A stretch of DNA of 64,000 nucleotides from Rhizobium rhizogenes (GCF_002005205.3 NZ_CP019701.2:1364001-1428000), one strand, 5' to 3'. Shown: positions 29,375-38,321, counted from the stretch's first letter. Notes: generated from the letters alone by a model not told the origin. Program-made: numbers and translations.

Positions 29375-30214
29375 CTGAAAATCGTACCGATCGACAACGG
29401 AAACCGCGCCGCCGCTGTTACCCTTTTGGCGAAAGGTTTCCCCGAAAAAAGCGAGGCCTTCTGGTCGCGCGGGCTGGCGCTCATCAATGAACACCACCAG
29501 CGCCGGGAACTCGGCGCAATCGGGCAATTGCTGCTGAAGGGCGAGGATGCGGCAGGTGTGCTGCTGACGATCCGCAACCGCCTGCCGGATAGCGGCAGGA
29601 TCGTCGTCAACCTGTCCAGCTGGTATGTCGAACCCTCCTGCCGATGGTTTGCGCCGCGCATGTTGCAGATGGCCTCCTCCGCCGAGGAGGAACTGTTCAC
29701 CGACCTCACCCCCTCTCCCGAAGCCTGCAGGCTGAATGAGCGGCTGGGTTTCCACACGGTGACGGATTGCACGCTGTTTTATCCCCTGCCGCTCACCGCA
29801 CTCCGTCCGGCAGGCGCGCGGCTCAGCCCGCTTGCCGCCATGCCTGCGGATACCCTGCCGGATGCAATGCGCGACATGCTTGAAGATCATGCGCGACTGG
29901 GCTGCATCGTCGCCGTTATGCAGGCGGATGGCCGTCAGCATCCGCTGGTATTTCTAAAGACCACAACCAGAAAACTGCCCTCCGCCCGCTTGATCTATTG
30001 CGAGGACCGGGAGATCGCCCAGAGGCACATATCCGCGATCGCCCGCCATCTTCTTGGCCAGGGCAGGCTTGCCCTCACCATGGCCGCACTGGAGGGTGAA
30101 CGAAACGCCGGCGGATTTGCCGCACATAAATCAGCGCCGATACAAGTAAAAGGCGTATGGAACCCACGATTTATTAACGAAACATACTCAGAGTTGGTGT
30201 TATTGCCACCCTAG
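29375..30214 (+). CDS. Acyltransferase-like (GNAT-type) protein with probable CTG start, first gene of carrier-protein cluster
   Basis: This protein has about 279 residues. The N-terminal half resembles GNAT acyltransferases: a beta-strand KIVPIDNGNRAAAV, the segment LLAKGFPEKSEAFWSRGLAL, and later the strand-turn RIVVNLSSWYVEP and LNERLGFHTVTDCTLFYP. The C-terminal half is unfamiliar. No ATG, GTG or TTG opens the frame early enough: an in-frame TGA at 29369 is followed by CTG at 29375 with GGAGAG eight bases upstream. The next possible start, TTG 29426, has no ribosome site and would delete the first strand. The gene lies 105 bp before an acyl carrier protein gene on the same strand, suggesting it transfers the carrier-bound product. 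Function is inferred. Confidence 0.7.
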   Translation: MKIVPIDNGNRAAAVTLLAKGFPEKSEAFWSRGLALINEHHQRRELGAIGQLLLKGEDAAGVLLTIRNRLPDSGRIVVNLSSWYVEPSCRWFAPRMLQMASSAEEELFTDLTPSPEACRLNERLGFHTVTDCTLFYPLPLTALRPAGARLSPLAAMPADTLPDAMRDMLEDHARLGCIVAVMQADGRQHPLVFLKTTTRKLPSARLIYCEDREIAQRHISAIARHLLGQGRLALTMAALEGERNAGGFAAHKSAPIQVKGVWNPRFINETYSELVLLPP

Positions 30215-30318
30215 GTATTTTAGTGGTGCCTGCACGACCTGACGGAATCTTGGCCTTTACAGAAAAAAGCGCCTTTCCGGGCAGGTTTATGGGAAACACG
30301 GGAAATCGGAGAACAAGC

Positions 30319-30582
30319 ATGCTTGCGGCGAAAAAGAGCGAAATCGACGTTGCTGATACCATCTATTCCTATCTCTCCAACCGCTTCCCCGCCTATGCGC
30401 CCTTTTCCGCCGACACGCTGCTTCTCGAAGGCGGCGTGATCGATTCGCTTGGCTTTCTGGAGCTGATGATCTTTCTCGGCGAGGGTTTCGGCATCATTCT
30501 CGATGACGAGCATTTCACGCCGGAAAATCTCGGCACGCCCGCAGACCTCATCGCCTTCGTCCTCAGGGAACGGAGGAGATGA
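30319..30582 (+). CDS. Acyl carrier protein (phosphopantetheine-binding)
   Basis: This 87-residue carrier protein has the phosphopantetheine attachment motif GGVIDSLGFLELM (Ser about 44) and the downstream helix pattern of ACPs. The start ATG 30319 has GGAG eight bases upstream, and the protein begins MLAAKKSEIDVADTIYSYL. It is not the housekeeping AcpP, which is acidic and has a different DSL context. Its stop overlaps the start of the AMP ligase gene (ATGA), so the two are translationally coupled and the ligase is the likely loading enzyme. It belongs to a four-gene operon with an acyltransferase-like protein and a PLP decarboxylase. Confidence 0.9.
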   Translation: MLAAKKSEIDVADTIYSYLSNRFPAYAPFSADTLLLEGGVIDSLGFLELMIFLGEGFGIILDDEHFTPENLGTPADLIAFVLRERRR

Positions 30583-32111
30583 CACCCCATTTCCTGCTGC
30601 ACCATCTTCTTGCCGCACGCGCGGCAAGCGACGATCAGGCCCTCGTTCATAAAGAACAATCGCTGAGTTATCGCGAATTCGCCGCAGCGGCGGCGCGATG
30701 CGCGGCGGCCCTGCAGCAGGCCGGCGCGAAACGCGGCGACCGCGTCGTCATCTATCTGCCACGCGGCATCGAGGAATGCTGGTCGATCTTCGGTGTCAGC
30801 ATGGCGTCCGGTGTTTTCGTTCCGGTCAATGCGCTGCTGAAATCGCAGCAGATCCGCCATATCGTCGCGGATAGCGGCGCGAAAATCGTCATCAGCAACA
30901 GGGCAATGCAGGCGGAACTGGATGCTGCGTTGCAAGGGCTGACCGATGTGACCCTGTTGCTGGCGGAAGATATCGAAGGCCACACAAGCATGCCTGCCCG
31001 CCCTTCGGCGGCAATCGGCGAAGACCTCGCCGCCATCCTCTATACATCGGGCTCCACCGGCTCGCCCAAGGGCGTGATGCTGTCGCACCGCAATCTTCTG
31101 GCCGGCGCGCGCATCGTGCGCACCTATCTGGAGATCACGGCAAGCGACCGCATTCTTTCCCTCCTGCCCTTCAGCTTCGATTACGGTCTGAACCAGCTGC
31201 TGACGGCGGTGGAACAGGGCGCGACCACGGTCATCTCCACCTTCCGGCTGGGCGACGATATCGTCCGCGATCTGCGCGACCATGCCGTCACAGGTCTTGC
31301 CGGCGTGCCGACCGTCTGGGCAATCCTGACCAGAGCGGCCCCGTCGCTGGCAAAGACGCCACTGCCGCATCTGCGCTACATTACCAATTCCGGCGGGCGT
31401 GTGCCGCAGGAAACCGTAAAAGCGCTGCGCGAAAAGCTGCCGGACACGAAAATCTACCTGATGTATGGTCTGACCGAGGCTTTCCGTTCCACCTTCCTGC
31501 CACCGGAAGAAATCGACAGCCGGCCGACCTCCATCGGCAAGGCTATCCCGGAATGCGAGATCTTCATCGTCACCGACAAGGGACAGCGGGCAAAACCGGG
31601 CGAGCCCGGCATTCTCGTCCATCGTGGCCCGACGGTTTCGCTGGGTTACTGGAACCGGCCGGAAGACACGGCGAAAGTGCTGCGTCCCCATCCCTTCATC
31701 CCGGCGGCACTGGGCGGCGAAACCGTCTGCTATTCCGGCGATCTGGCCGTGGAAGACGAAGACGGTTTCTTCAGCTTCGTTGCCCGCGACGATGCGATGA
31801 TCAAATCGTCCGGCTATCGCATCAGCCCGACAGAGGTGGAGGAAAGCCTGATGTCGACAGGGCTGTTCCAGCAGGTCGCCGTCATCGGTCTGCCGGACCC
31901 CTTTGCCGGTGAAAAGGTACATGCGGTCGCAACCGCCGCCAATGAGACCACCGACGTTTCAGCAGCGCTGAAGAAGGCCGCCGAAATGCTCGCCCCCTTC
32001 ATGATCCCGCGCGCCATCGAACTGGTCGACCGGCTGCCGGTCACCGCCAATGGCAAGGTGGATTACCGCGCGCTGGTGCGCGAACGGACGGACAATGTCG
32101 CCCACGGATAA
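30579..32111 (+). CDS. AMP-forming acyl/aminoacyl ligase (ANL superfamily)
   Basis: This 510-residue adenylating enzyme probably activates a carboxylic or amino acid and loads it onto the neighbouring carrier protein. Motifs: ATP-binding AILYTSGSTGSPKGVMLSHR (about residues 150-170), YLMYGLTEAFRSTF, the hinge YSGDLAVEDEDGFFSFVARD with IKSSGYRISPTEVEE, and the catalytic lysine in LPVTANGKVDYRAL near the C-terminus. The pattern is close to the ligases found with exosortase A (PEP-CTERM) clusters, but no exosortase gene is visible here. It overlaps the acp gene by 4 bp at its start and the decarboxylase gene by 17 bp at its end. Substrate unknown. Confidence 0.9.
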   Translation: MTPHFLLHHLLAARAASDDQALVHKEQSLSYREFAAAAARCAAALQQAGAKRGDRVVIYLPRGIEECWSIFGVSMASGVFVPVNALLKSQQIRHIVADSGAKIVISNRAMQAELDAALQGLTDVTLLLAEDIEGHTSMPARPSAAIGEDLAAILYTSGSTGSPKGVMLSHRNLLAGARIVRTYLEITASDRILSLLPFSFDYGLNQLLTAVEQGATTVISTFRLGDDIVRDLRDHAVTGLAGVPTVWAILTRAAPSLAKTPLPHLRYITNSGGRVPQETVKALREKLPDTKIYLMYGLTEAFRSTFLPPEEIDSRPTSIGKAIPECEIFIVTDKGQRAKPGEPGILVHRGPTVSLGYWNRPEDTAKVLRPHPFIPAALGGETVCYSGDLAVEDEDGFFSFVARDDAMIKSSGYRISPTEVEESLMSTGLFQQVAVIGLPDPFAGEKVHAVATAANETTDVSAALKKAAEMLAPFMIPRAIELVDRLPVTANGKVDYRALVRERTDNVAHG

Positions 32112-33372
32112 AACCCAGAGCCACGGCCCGGCCCTTGCGGCTGCGCAATTTGCGGTCACTGACAATGATCTCGTCATTGGCGGGCTTGCGGTGCGCGATA
32201 TCGTCGCCCAAACCGGAACGCCGTGCTTCCTCTATGATGCAAGCGCCATGCGCCGCGCCTATCGGAGCCTTGAAACGGCGCTCTCGGGCTTTGCCGATAT
32301 CTATTATTCGGTGAAGGCCAATCCCCTGCCCGCCATTATCGCGCTCTTCCGGCAGCAGGGCGCGGGTGCAGAAATCGCCTCCGTTGGCGAATATCGCGCC
32401 GCCATCAAGGCTGGCGTCGCACCTGAGAACATCATCTTCGCCGGCCCCGGCAAGGGCATGGCCGAATTGCGCGAGGTGATCGAGGGCGGCATCGGCGAAA
32501 TCCATATTGAAAGCGCCGAGGAAATCGCCCGCATCGAGGAGATCGGCAAACCGGTCAAAGCCTCGATCCGCATCAACCCCGTGCCGGATACTCAAGCCGG
32601 CGCCATGCGCATGGGCGGCAAGGCCACCGCTTTTGGTTTCGACGAGGAAGAGCTGGAAAACGTCCTGCCGCTTTTCAGGGACGCCAGACATATTGATCTC
32701 GTCGGCGTGCACATCTATGGCGGCACGCAGATCCTCGACGCCGACATGCTTGTCTCCCAATGGCGACACGCCATTTCCCTTGCCGCACGCATGGCGCAAA
32801 TGCTGGGCAGACCGCTTGAAACCATCGATCTCGGCGGTGGCCTCGGCATCCCCTATTTCGCCGGGGAAACGCCGCTTGATCTTGCAACGGTCAGCGCCGC
32901 CATTCCCGATCTCAAGGCGCTTGTGCAAGCGCATCCGCTGATAACCGACGCCCATATCATCGTCGAACCCGGCCGCTTCCTCGCCGGCCCCGGCGGCCTC
33001 TATGTGGCGGAAGTAAATTCGGTGAAAAGCTCACGCGGCACCACCTTCGTGGTGACGGATGGCGGTATGCACCACCATCTGGCGGCCTCGGGCAATCTCG
33101 GCCAGATCGTCAAGCGCAACTATCCCATCGTCGCGCCCGCCAAGATGCAGGCAGATCACGACGAGACAGCAACCATCGTCGGTCCGCTCTGCACACCGCT
33201 CGACACACTGGCCCGCAATGCGGCTCTGCCGAAACTGAAGACCGGTGACTTACTCGCCATCCTGCAATCGGGCGCCTATGGCGCCAGCGCCAGCCCTGCG
33301 GGTTTTCTCAGCCATGCGGCAGCGAAGGAAGTGCTGGTGGAGGATGGTGTGTTTGAGGCGATCGGACGCTGA
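32095..33372 (+). CDS. PLP-dependent decarboxylase (fold type III, DapDC/ODC-like)
   Basis: The 425-residue enzyme belongs to the alanine-racemase-fold decarboxylases. The PLP lysine lies in YYSVKANPLPAII (about residue 80), with the usual HIYGGTQILD, ETIDLGGGLGIPYF and HIIVEPGRFLAGPGG blocks. The active-site cysteine is in VGPLCTPLDTLARN, and GAYGASASPAGF comes near the end. It is not LysA-specific: the closest described group is the decarboxylases next to exosortase-A-type acyl ligases and the carrier-linked enzyme BtrK of butirosin synthesis. ATG 32095 overlaps the ligase gene by 17 bp. Because it is coupled to an ACP and ligase, its substrate may be an aminoacyl-ACP. The convergent pabB stop abuts its own stop. 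Confidence 0.9.
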   Translation: MSPTDKTQSHGPALAAAQFAVTDNDLVIGGLAVRDIVAQTGTPCFLYDASAMRRAYRSLETALSGFADIYYSVKANPLPAIIALFRQQGAGAEIASVGEYRAAIKAGVAPENIIFAGPGKGMAELREVIEGGIGEIHIESAEEIARIEEIGKPVKASIRINPVPDTQAGAMRMGGKATAFGFDEEELENVLPLFRDARHIDLVGVHIYGGTQILDADMLVSQWRHAISLAARMAQMLGRPLETIDLGGGLGIPYFAGETPLDLATVSAAIPDLKALVQAHPLITDAHIIVEPGRFLAGPGGLYVAEVNSVKSSRGTTFVVTDGGMHHHLAASGNLGQIVKRNYPIVAPAKMQADHDETATIVGPLCTPLDTLARNAALPKLKTGDLLAILQSGAYGASASPAGFLSHAAAKEVLVEDGVFEAIGR

Positions 33373-34530
33373 TCACACCCGCAGCAACCTGTCCCCCACC
33401 GCGAATTTCGATTTCAGCAAACACTCGTCATATTCGGCTTCCGCGACGGAATCGAAGACGATGCCGCCCCCGACATTAAAGACGGCACGACCATCATCGA
33501 ACAGGCTGAGTGTGCGGATCGCTACTGAGAACCGCATGTCACCGTCAGGGGATATAAAGCCGATCGCGCCGCAATAGGCGTCGCGTGGGCCAGCTTCCAG
33601 CTCGCGCAGAATTTTCATCGCCCACATTTTCGGTGCGCCGGTGACGGAGCCGCAGGGAAACAGCGCGGCGAAGATGTTTTCCACCGTCACCTCGGACAGA
33701 AGCTTCGCCCTGACATGGCTGACCATCTGGTGAACGGTGGGATAGGTCTCGATATCGAACAGCCGCGGCACATGAAGGCTACCGACCTCGGTGATACGGG
33801 AAATATCGTTGCGCAGCAGATCGACGATCATGCGGTTTTCAGCCAGCGTCTTTTCATCCGCCAGCATCGCCGCAATGATTGCCCGGTCCTCCTCCGCATC
33901 CGCCCCGCGCGGTGTCGTTCCCTTCATCGGATGGGTTTCGATGAAACCGTCCCTGTCGACCGAAAAAAACAGTTCCGGTGAGCGCGACAGGATGACCGGG
34001 CCGCCAAGATCGACCAGCGCGCCGTATTTCACCGGTTGCCGCTCGATCAGCGACCAGAAGGCGGTGAGCGGGTCGCCACTCCAGCGAGCGGTGACGGGCA
34101 TGGTCAGATTGCCCTGGTAACAGTCACCACGACGCAGATGGTCGTGCAAGCGCGCAAAGCGCTTTTGGTATTCTTGGAGCGTCCAGGCCGGCACGGGATT
34201 GGAGAGGAATGCATCCGCATCCGGCAGCGCGTCAGGGCGCGCAAACCGCCCCGCATCCGGCTGTGGGCCGGAAAAGACGCCGAAGGTCAGAAACGGCACG
34301 TTGCGAGGCTCGGCGGCAAAAGGCGCAAGCTTTGGTTCGAACAGGAAACCCGCCTCGTAGGACATATAGCCGGCAAGATATTTACCGGCCCGGCGCAGCT
34401 GTTCCATGCGCTTCAGCGCGGCGAAAAACGCCTCAGGCTCATCCGCGACGATGATCTCTTCCGGCTCGGCGAAGGCTGTCACCGTGCCGGTCGTGTCATC
34501 CCGGAAAAGAACGTAAGGCGCATGTGCCAA
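33373..34530 (-). CDS. pabB: Aminodeoxychorismate synthase component I (TTG start)
   Basis: PabB converts chorismate to 4-amino-4-deoxychorismate with ammonia from PabA, for folate synthesis. The 385-residue protein has the chorismate-binding core: YQGNLTMPVTARW, SRSPELFF, THPMKGTTPRG, LRNDISRITEVGSL, FPCGSVTGAPKMWAMKILRE and the end GGGIVFDSVAEAEYDECLLK. The best start is TTG 34530 (MAHAPYVLFRDD...); no in-frame ATG occurs before conserved sequence. No pabC-like domain is attached. It is convergent with the decarboxylase gene, with no untranslated gap between the stops. The TTG start is the only reason for lower confidence in the 5' end. Confidence 0.92.
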   Translation of the reverse strand: MAHAPYVLFRDDTTGTVTAFAEPEEIIVADEPEAFFAALKRMEQLRRAGKYLAGYMSYEAGFLFEPKLAPFAAEPRNVPFLTFGVFSGPQPDAGRFARPDALPDADAFLSNPVPAWTLQEYQKRFARLHDHLRRGDCYQGNLTMPVTARWSGDPLTAFWSLIERQPVKYGALVDLGGPVILSRSPELFFSVDRDGFIETHPMKGTTPRGADAEEDRAIIAAMLADEKTLAENRMIVDLLRNDISRITEVGSLHVPRLFDIETYPTVHQMVSHVRAKLLSEVTVENIFAALFPCGSVTGAPKMWAMKILRELEAGPRDAYCGAIGFISPDGDMRFSVAIRTLSLFDDGRAVFNVGGGIVFDSVAEAEYDECLLKSKFAVGDRLLRV

Positions 34531-34591
34531 GGAAAAAATCCGTAGAAGGTAAATCTGGAGACTTCAGGGCGTCGGAAAGAAACCTCTCCAT

Positions 34592-34696
34592 CGTCATCCT
34601 CGATCATCGGATCAAGTCCGAGGATGTCTCGAGGATCTACCGCCCGTTGACTTTAGTTGCCTCGGCAGATCCTCGGCACAGGGCCGAGGATGACGT
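34592..34696. repeat. Palindromic repeat of the GAGGATGA type, copy 1
   Basis: The left part has TCATCCTCGATCATCGG and TCCGAGGATGTCTCGAGG. The right end has CCTCGGCACAGGGCCGAGGA followed by TGACGT. It resembles the element at 37024-37100, which has matching CGTCATCCTCGG ends, and lies between pabB and the tgt-queA genes. Confidence 0.6.
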
Positions 34697-34726
34697 CGAG
34701 TGTGGAAGAAAGGTTCGCCATCTCCA

Positions 34727-35857
34727 TTAAACCGGGTCTATGTCGCCCCGCGCCCACATCTCTATGGTTTCCGCATAAAAATCGGCGAAACGGCCTTCCT
34801 CGATCGACTTGCGGATACCCTGCATCAGCTCCTGATAATAGGCAAGATTGTGCCAGGAGAGCAGCATGCCGCCCAGCGCCTCGTTGGAGCGGGTGAGATG
34901 ATGCAGATAGGCGCGGGAATAATCGCGCGAGGCCGGGCAGTTGGACTGCTCGTCGAGCGGACGCATATCCTCGGCATGGCGGGCGTTGCGGATATTGACC
35001 CTGCCACGACGGGTAAAGGCAAGCCCGTGACGGCCGGAGCGGGTCGGCATCACGCAGTCGAACATGTCGATGCCACGCGCCACCGATTTCAGGATGTCGT
35101 CAGGCGTGCCGACGCCCATCAGGTAACGCGGCTTTTCGGTGGGTAACACCGGAAGAGTGATATCGAGCATGCCGAGCATCACATCCTGCGGTTCGCCGAC
35201 GGCAAGACCGCCGACGGCGTAGCCCTTCAGATCAAGCTGCTTCAGCCCTTCGGCGGAACGAATGCGCAGATCCGGCTGGTCGCCGCCCTGCACGATGCCG
35301 AACATGGCCTTGCCGGGCTGCTCGCCGAAGGCGACGCGGCAGCGTTCCGCCCAGCGCAGCGACATTTCCATGGCGCGCTCGATTTCCTTGCGCTCGGCCG
35401 GCAGCGCAATGCATTCATCGAGCTGCATCTGGATGTCCGAATCGAGCATGCCCTGAATTTCGATCGAGCGTTCCGGCGACATATGGTGCAGCGAACCGTC
35501 CACATGGCTCTTAAAGGTCACGCCCTGCTCATCCAGCTTGCGCAAGCCGGAAAGCGACATCACCTGAAAACCGCCGCTATCGGTGAGGATCGGATGCGGC
35601 CAGCGGATCAGCTCATGCAGACCGCCCAGACGCGCAACGCGCTCCGGGCCGGGCCGCAGCATCAGGTGATAGGTATTGCCGAGAATGATATCGGCCCCCA
35701 GCTCGCGCACCTGATCGAGATACATGGCCTTGACGGTGCCAACAGTGCCGACCGGCATGAAGGCGGGCGTGCGGATGACGCCGCGCGGCATGGCGACTTC
35801 GCCGAGGCGCGCGCCGCCGCTCGTGGCTTTCAGGGTGAAGGTGAATTTGTCGTGCAT
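34727..35857 (-). CDS. tgt: tRNA-guanine transglycosylase
   Basis: Tgt exchanges guanine-34 of GUN-anticodon tRNAs for the queuine precursor preQ1. The 376-residue protein has the substrate loop [20 protein letters not shown], a catalytic Asp in [19 protein letters not shown] and [14 protein letters not shown]. In the zinc-binding region the expected CxCxxC pattern is not intact: [19 protein letters not shown] retains only one of the three cysteines, while the histidine in LLSWHN is kept. The zinc site may be altered, or this may be a group-specific form. The ATG overlaps the queA stop by one base (TGATG), so the two are translationally coupled. Confidence 0.93.
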   Translation of the reverse strand: MHDKFTFTLKATSGGARLGEVAMPRGVIRTPAFMPVGTVGTVKAMYLDQVRELGADIILGNTYHLMLRPGPERVARLGGLHELIRWPHPILTDSGGFQVMSLSGLRKLDEQGVTFKSHVDGSLHHMSPERSIEIQGMLDSDIQMQLDECIALPAERKEIERAMEMSLRWAERCRVAFGEQPGKAMFGIVQGGDQPDLRIRSAEGLKQLDLKGYAVGGLAVGEPQDVMLGMLDITLPVLPTEKPRYLMGVGTPDDILKSVARGIDMFDCVMPTRSGRHGLAFTRRGRVNIRNARHAEDMRPLDEQSNCPASRDYSRAYLHHLTRSNEALGGMLLSWHNLAYYQELMQGIRKSIEEGRFADFYAETIEMWARGDIDPV

Positions 35858-36939
35858 CAGTTTTTCCGGAACAACAGGCTGGAATCGCCATAGGAATAGA
35901 AACGGTATCCGGTTTCGATGGCACGCTTATAAGCGTCACGCATCGTTTCGAGACCGCAGAAAGCCGAAACCAGCATGAACAGCGTCGATTTCGGCAGGTG
36001 GAAATTGGTCATGAGCATATCGACAGCCCGGAAACGGTAACCAGGCGTGATGAAGATGCCGGTGGCATCGGACCATGGGTGGATAACGCCATTCTCGTCG
36101 GCCGCACTTTCGATGAGCCGCAGCGATGTTGTGCCGACGCAGACAATGCGCCCGCCGCGCGCCTTCACCGCATTCAGCCGGTCAGCGGTTTCCTGCGAGA
36201 CATGGCCGATCTCGAAATGCATCTTGTGATCGTCGGTATCGTCGGACTTCACCGGAAGGAAAGTGCCTGCCCCAACGTGAAGCGTCACGAAATGCCGCTC
36301 GATACCAGCCTTGTCCAGTGCTTCGAACAGATCGGGCGTGAAATGCAGCCCGGCGGTGGGGGCGGCAACCGCACCTTTTTCGCGGGCATAGATGGTCTGG
36401 TAGTCGGTCTGGTCCCGCTGGTCCTCTGGCCGTTTGGCGGCGATATAAGGCGGCAAGGGAATATGGCCGACCGAGGCAATCGCCTCGTCCAGAACAGGGC
36501 CGGAAACGTCGAACAGCAGCGTTATCTCGCCATCCTCGCCCTTTTCCTCGACGGTGGCCTCCAGATGGGCAAGGCCGCAGGCATTGTCGCGCTCATAACC
36601 GAACCGGATGCGGTCGCCTTCCTTGATGCGCTTGCCGGGGCGGGCGAAAGCCTTCCAGCGCGACTGGTCGGCACGCATGTGCAGCGTGGCCGAAACCGAC
36701 GTCTCCGGCGCACCTTCGCGCAGCCTGACACCTTCCAGCTGGGCGGGAATGACGCGCGTGTCGTTGAAAACAAGCGCGTCGCCGGGCCTCAGGAAAGACG
36801 GCAGGTTAAAGACGCGGTGGTCTTCCATGCGGTTTTCATTCGGATCGACCACCAGCAGGCGCGCGCTGTCGCGCGGATTCGCCGGGCGAAGGGCAATATT
36901 CTCCTCGGGCAGATCGAAATCGAACAGGTCTACACGCAT
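35857..36939 (-). CDS. queA: S-adenosylmethionine:tRNA ribosyltransferase-isomerase
   Basis: QueA adds the epoxycyclopentane ring to preQ1 in tRNA, the step after Tgt in queuosine synthesis. The 360-residue protein begins [19 protein letters not shown] and has the typical [20 protein letters not shown] ([16 protein letters not shown]), [27 protein letters not shown] and [17 protein letters not shown] blocks. ATG 36939 fits the family start; a longer frame to 36963 is possible. Its stop codon shares a base with the tgt start. Upstream on the same strand are ppiB, ppiA and coaD, separated by an inverted-repeat element that could end or stabilise that transcript. Confidence 0.95.
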   Translation of the reverse strand: MRVDLFDFDLPEENIALRPANPRDSARLLVVDPNENRMEDHRVFNLPSFLRPGDALVFNDTRVIPAQLEGVRLREGAPETSVSATLHMRADQSRWKAFARPGKRIKEGDRIRFGYERDNACGLAHLEATVEEKGEDGEITLLFDVSGPVLDEAIASVGHIPLPPYIAAKRPEDQRDQTDYQTIYAREKGAVAAPTAGLHFTPDLFEALDKAGIERHFVTLHVGAGTFLPVKSDDTDDHKMHFEIGHVSQETADRLNAVKARGGRIVCVGTTSLRLIESAADENGVIHPWSDATGIFITPGYRFRAVDMLMTNFHLPKSTLFMLVSAFCGLETMRDAYKRAIETGYRFYSYGDSSLLFRKN

Positions 36940-37023
36940 TGCAAGGGCTCTCGAAAATATCAAAACCCGCCTCGCAGCAAACTGCCGGCGGGTCGTTGTT
37001 GGTGAAGCGGCTTCCTCCCCTCC

Positions 37024-37100
37024 ACGTCATCCTCGGGCTTGACCCGAGGACCCATGACGCTGGCGGGAATGGATCCTCGGGTCAAGCCCGAGGATGACGT
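37024..37100. repeat. 27-bp perfect inverted repeat (GAGGATGACGT type)
   Basis: Arms 37024-37050 and 37074-37100 are exact reverse complements over 27 bases and are separated by a 23-base spacer. Each arm contains the smaller palindrome CCTCGGGCTTGACCCGAGG. It lies between ppiB and queA on the minus strand. The element at 34592-34696 shares its CGTCATCCTCG and CGAGGATGACGT ends. Confidence 0.85.
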
Positions 37101-37176
37101 CGAGTGCGAGGAACACTCCATCAGCAAAACATCCGCCCGCCCTGCAGTTCAGCAAGGCGGGAGAAACTCTTTAACC

Positions 37177-37686
37177 TCAAGCCGCCGAAGCAAGCTTCAT
37201 GGAAACGATCGAATCGGGATCCTTCACCGGCTCGCCGCGCTTGACCTTGTCGATGGCTTCCATGCCTTCGATGACCTGGCCCCAGACGGTGTACTGCTTG
37301 TTCAGCCACGGCGAATCGGTGAAGCAGATGAAGAACTGCGAGTTGGCGGAGTTCGGGCTCTGCGAACGGGCCATGGAGCAGGTGCCGCGAACGTGCGGAA
37401 TGGCGGAAAATTCAGCCTTCAGGTCTTCCTTTTCAGAGCCGCCCATGCCGGCGCGTGCCGGGTTGAAGCTTTCCGAACCCTTCTTGCCGAACTTCACGTC
37501 GCCCGTCTGGGCCATGAAGTCTTCGATGACGCGGTGGAACACGACGCCATCATAAGCGCCTTCCGATACCAGTTCCTTGATACGGGCAACGTGGCCCGGA
37601 GCAACTTCCGGAAGCAGCTGGATCACGACCTTGCCGGTCGTCGTTTCCATGATGATGGTGTTTTCCGGATCCTTGATCTCGGCCAT
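37177..37686 (-). CDS. ppiB: Cytoplasmic cyclophilin-type peptidyl-prolyl isomerase
   Basis: The 169-residue cyclophilin catalyses proline isomerization. The active-site elements are present: FHRVIEDFMAQTGD with the catalytic Arg, MARSQSPNSANSQFFICF, and YTVWGQVIEGMEAIDKVKRG. It begins MAEIKDPENTIIMETTTGKV with no signal peptide, so it is cytosolic. It lies 36 bp after the exported paralogue ppiA, sharing about half its sequence with it, and the pair is typical of Rhizobiales. The order coaD-ppiA-ppiB on one strand suggests an operon. Confidence 0.94.
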   Translation of the reverse strand: MAEIKDPENTIIMETTTGKVVIQLLPEVAPGHVARIKELVSEGAYDGVVFHRVIEDFMAQTGDVKFGKKGSESFNPARAGMGGSEKEDLKAEFSAIPHVRGTCSMARSQSPNSANSQFFICFTDSPWLNKQYTVWGQVIEGMEAIDKVKRGEPVKDPDSIVSMKLASAA

Positions 37687-37722
37687 GACTATTCTCCTCT
37701 GTTCGGGCTCTATTGCCCTACC

Positions 37723-38292
37723 TTACTTCTTGCCGACGGTGACCTTGATCATCCGGTCGGGGTTGGAAACTTCGCCGTTGCTGCCCTGCCCGCGCTTGAT
37801 CTTGTCCACGGCTTCCATGCCGGACACGACCTTGCCGACCACGGTATATTGACCGTTCAGGAACGGGCCATCGGCAAACATGATGAAGAACTGCGAATTG
37901 GCGGAATTCGGATCCTGCGAGCGGGCCATGCCGACGACACCGCGCGTGAACGGCGTCTTGGAGAACTCAGCCGGAATATCCGGCAGGTCGGAACCGCCGG
38001 TGCCGGCGCGCTGGGCGTTGAAGCTTTTTTCCATGTTGCCATACTGCACGTCGCCGGTCTGCGCCATGAAACCGTCGATGACGCGGTGGAAGGCGACATT
38101 GTCATAAGCGCCCTTCTTGGCCAGCGCCTCGATCTGCGCCACGTGCTTGGGCGCGACTTCCGGCATCAGTTCGATGACGACGGGACCGTCCTTCAGCTGG
38201 ACGGTGAGAAGTTCGGCGGCGGAAGCAATGGTGCTGGCGGCAAGCGCGCCTGCAAACATGGCGCCGGCAAAGGCAAATCGAACGAGTTTCAT
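37723..38292 (-). CDS. ppiA: Exported cyclophilin-type peptidyl-prolyl isomerase
   Basis: The 189-residue cyclophilin carries an N-terminal signal peptide (MKLVRFAFAGAMFAGALAAS, cleavage likely after ASA), so it folds substrates in the periplasm. The catalytic motifs FHRVIDGFMAQTGDVQYG, MARSQDPNSANSQFFIMF and YTVVGKVVSGMEAVDKIKRG are intact. It is 29 bp after coaD and 36 bp before ppiB on the same strand. The gene symbol follows the E. coli convention for the periplasmic form. The C-terminus ends in a basic VTVGKK. Confidence 0.92.
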   Translation of the reverse strand: MKLVRFAFAGAMFAGALAASTIASAAELLTVQLKDGPVVIELMPEVAPKHVAQIEALAKKGAYDNVAFHRVIDGFMAQTGDVQYGNMEKSFNAQRAGTGGSDLPDIPAEFSKTPFTRGVVGMARSQDPNSANSQFFIMFADGPFLNGQYTVVGKVVSGMEAVDKIKRGQGSNGEVSNPDRMIKVTVGKK

Positions 38293-38321
38293 CGGATTGG
38301 CTCCAGAATGTGGGGCTGAAG

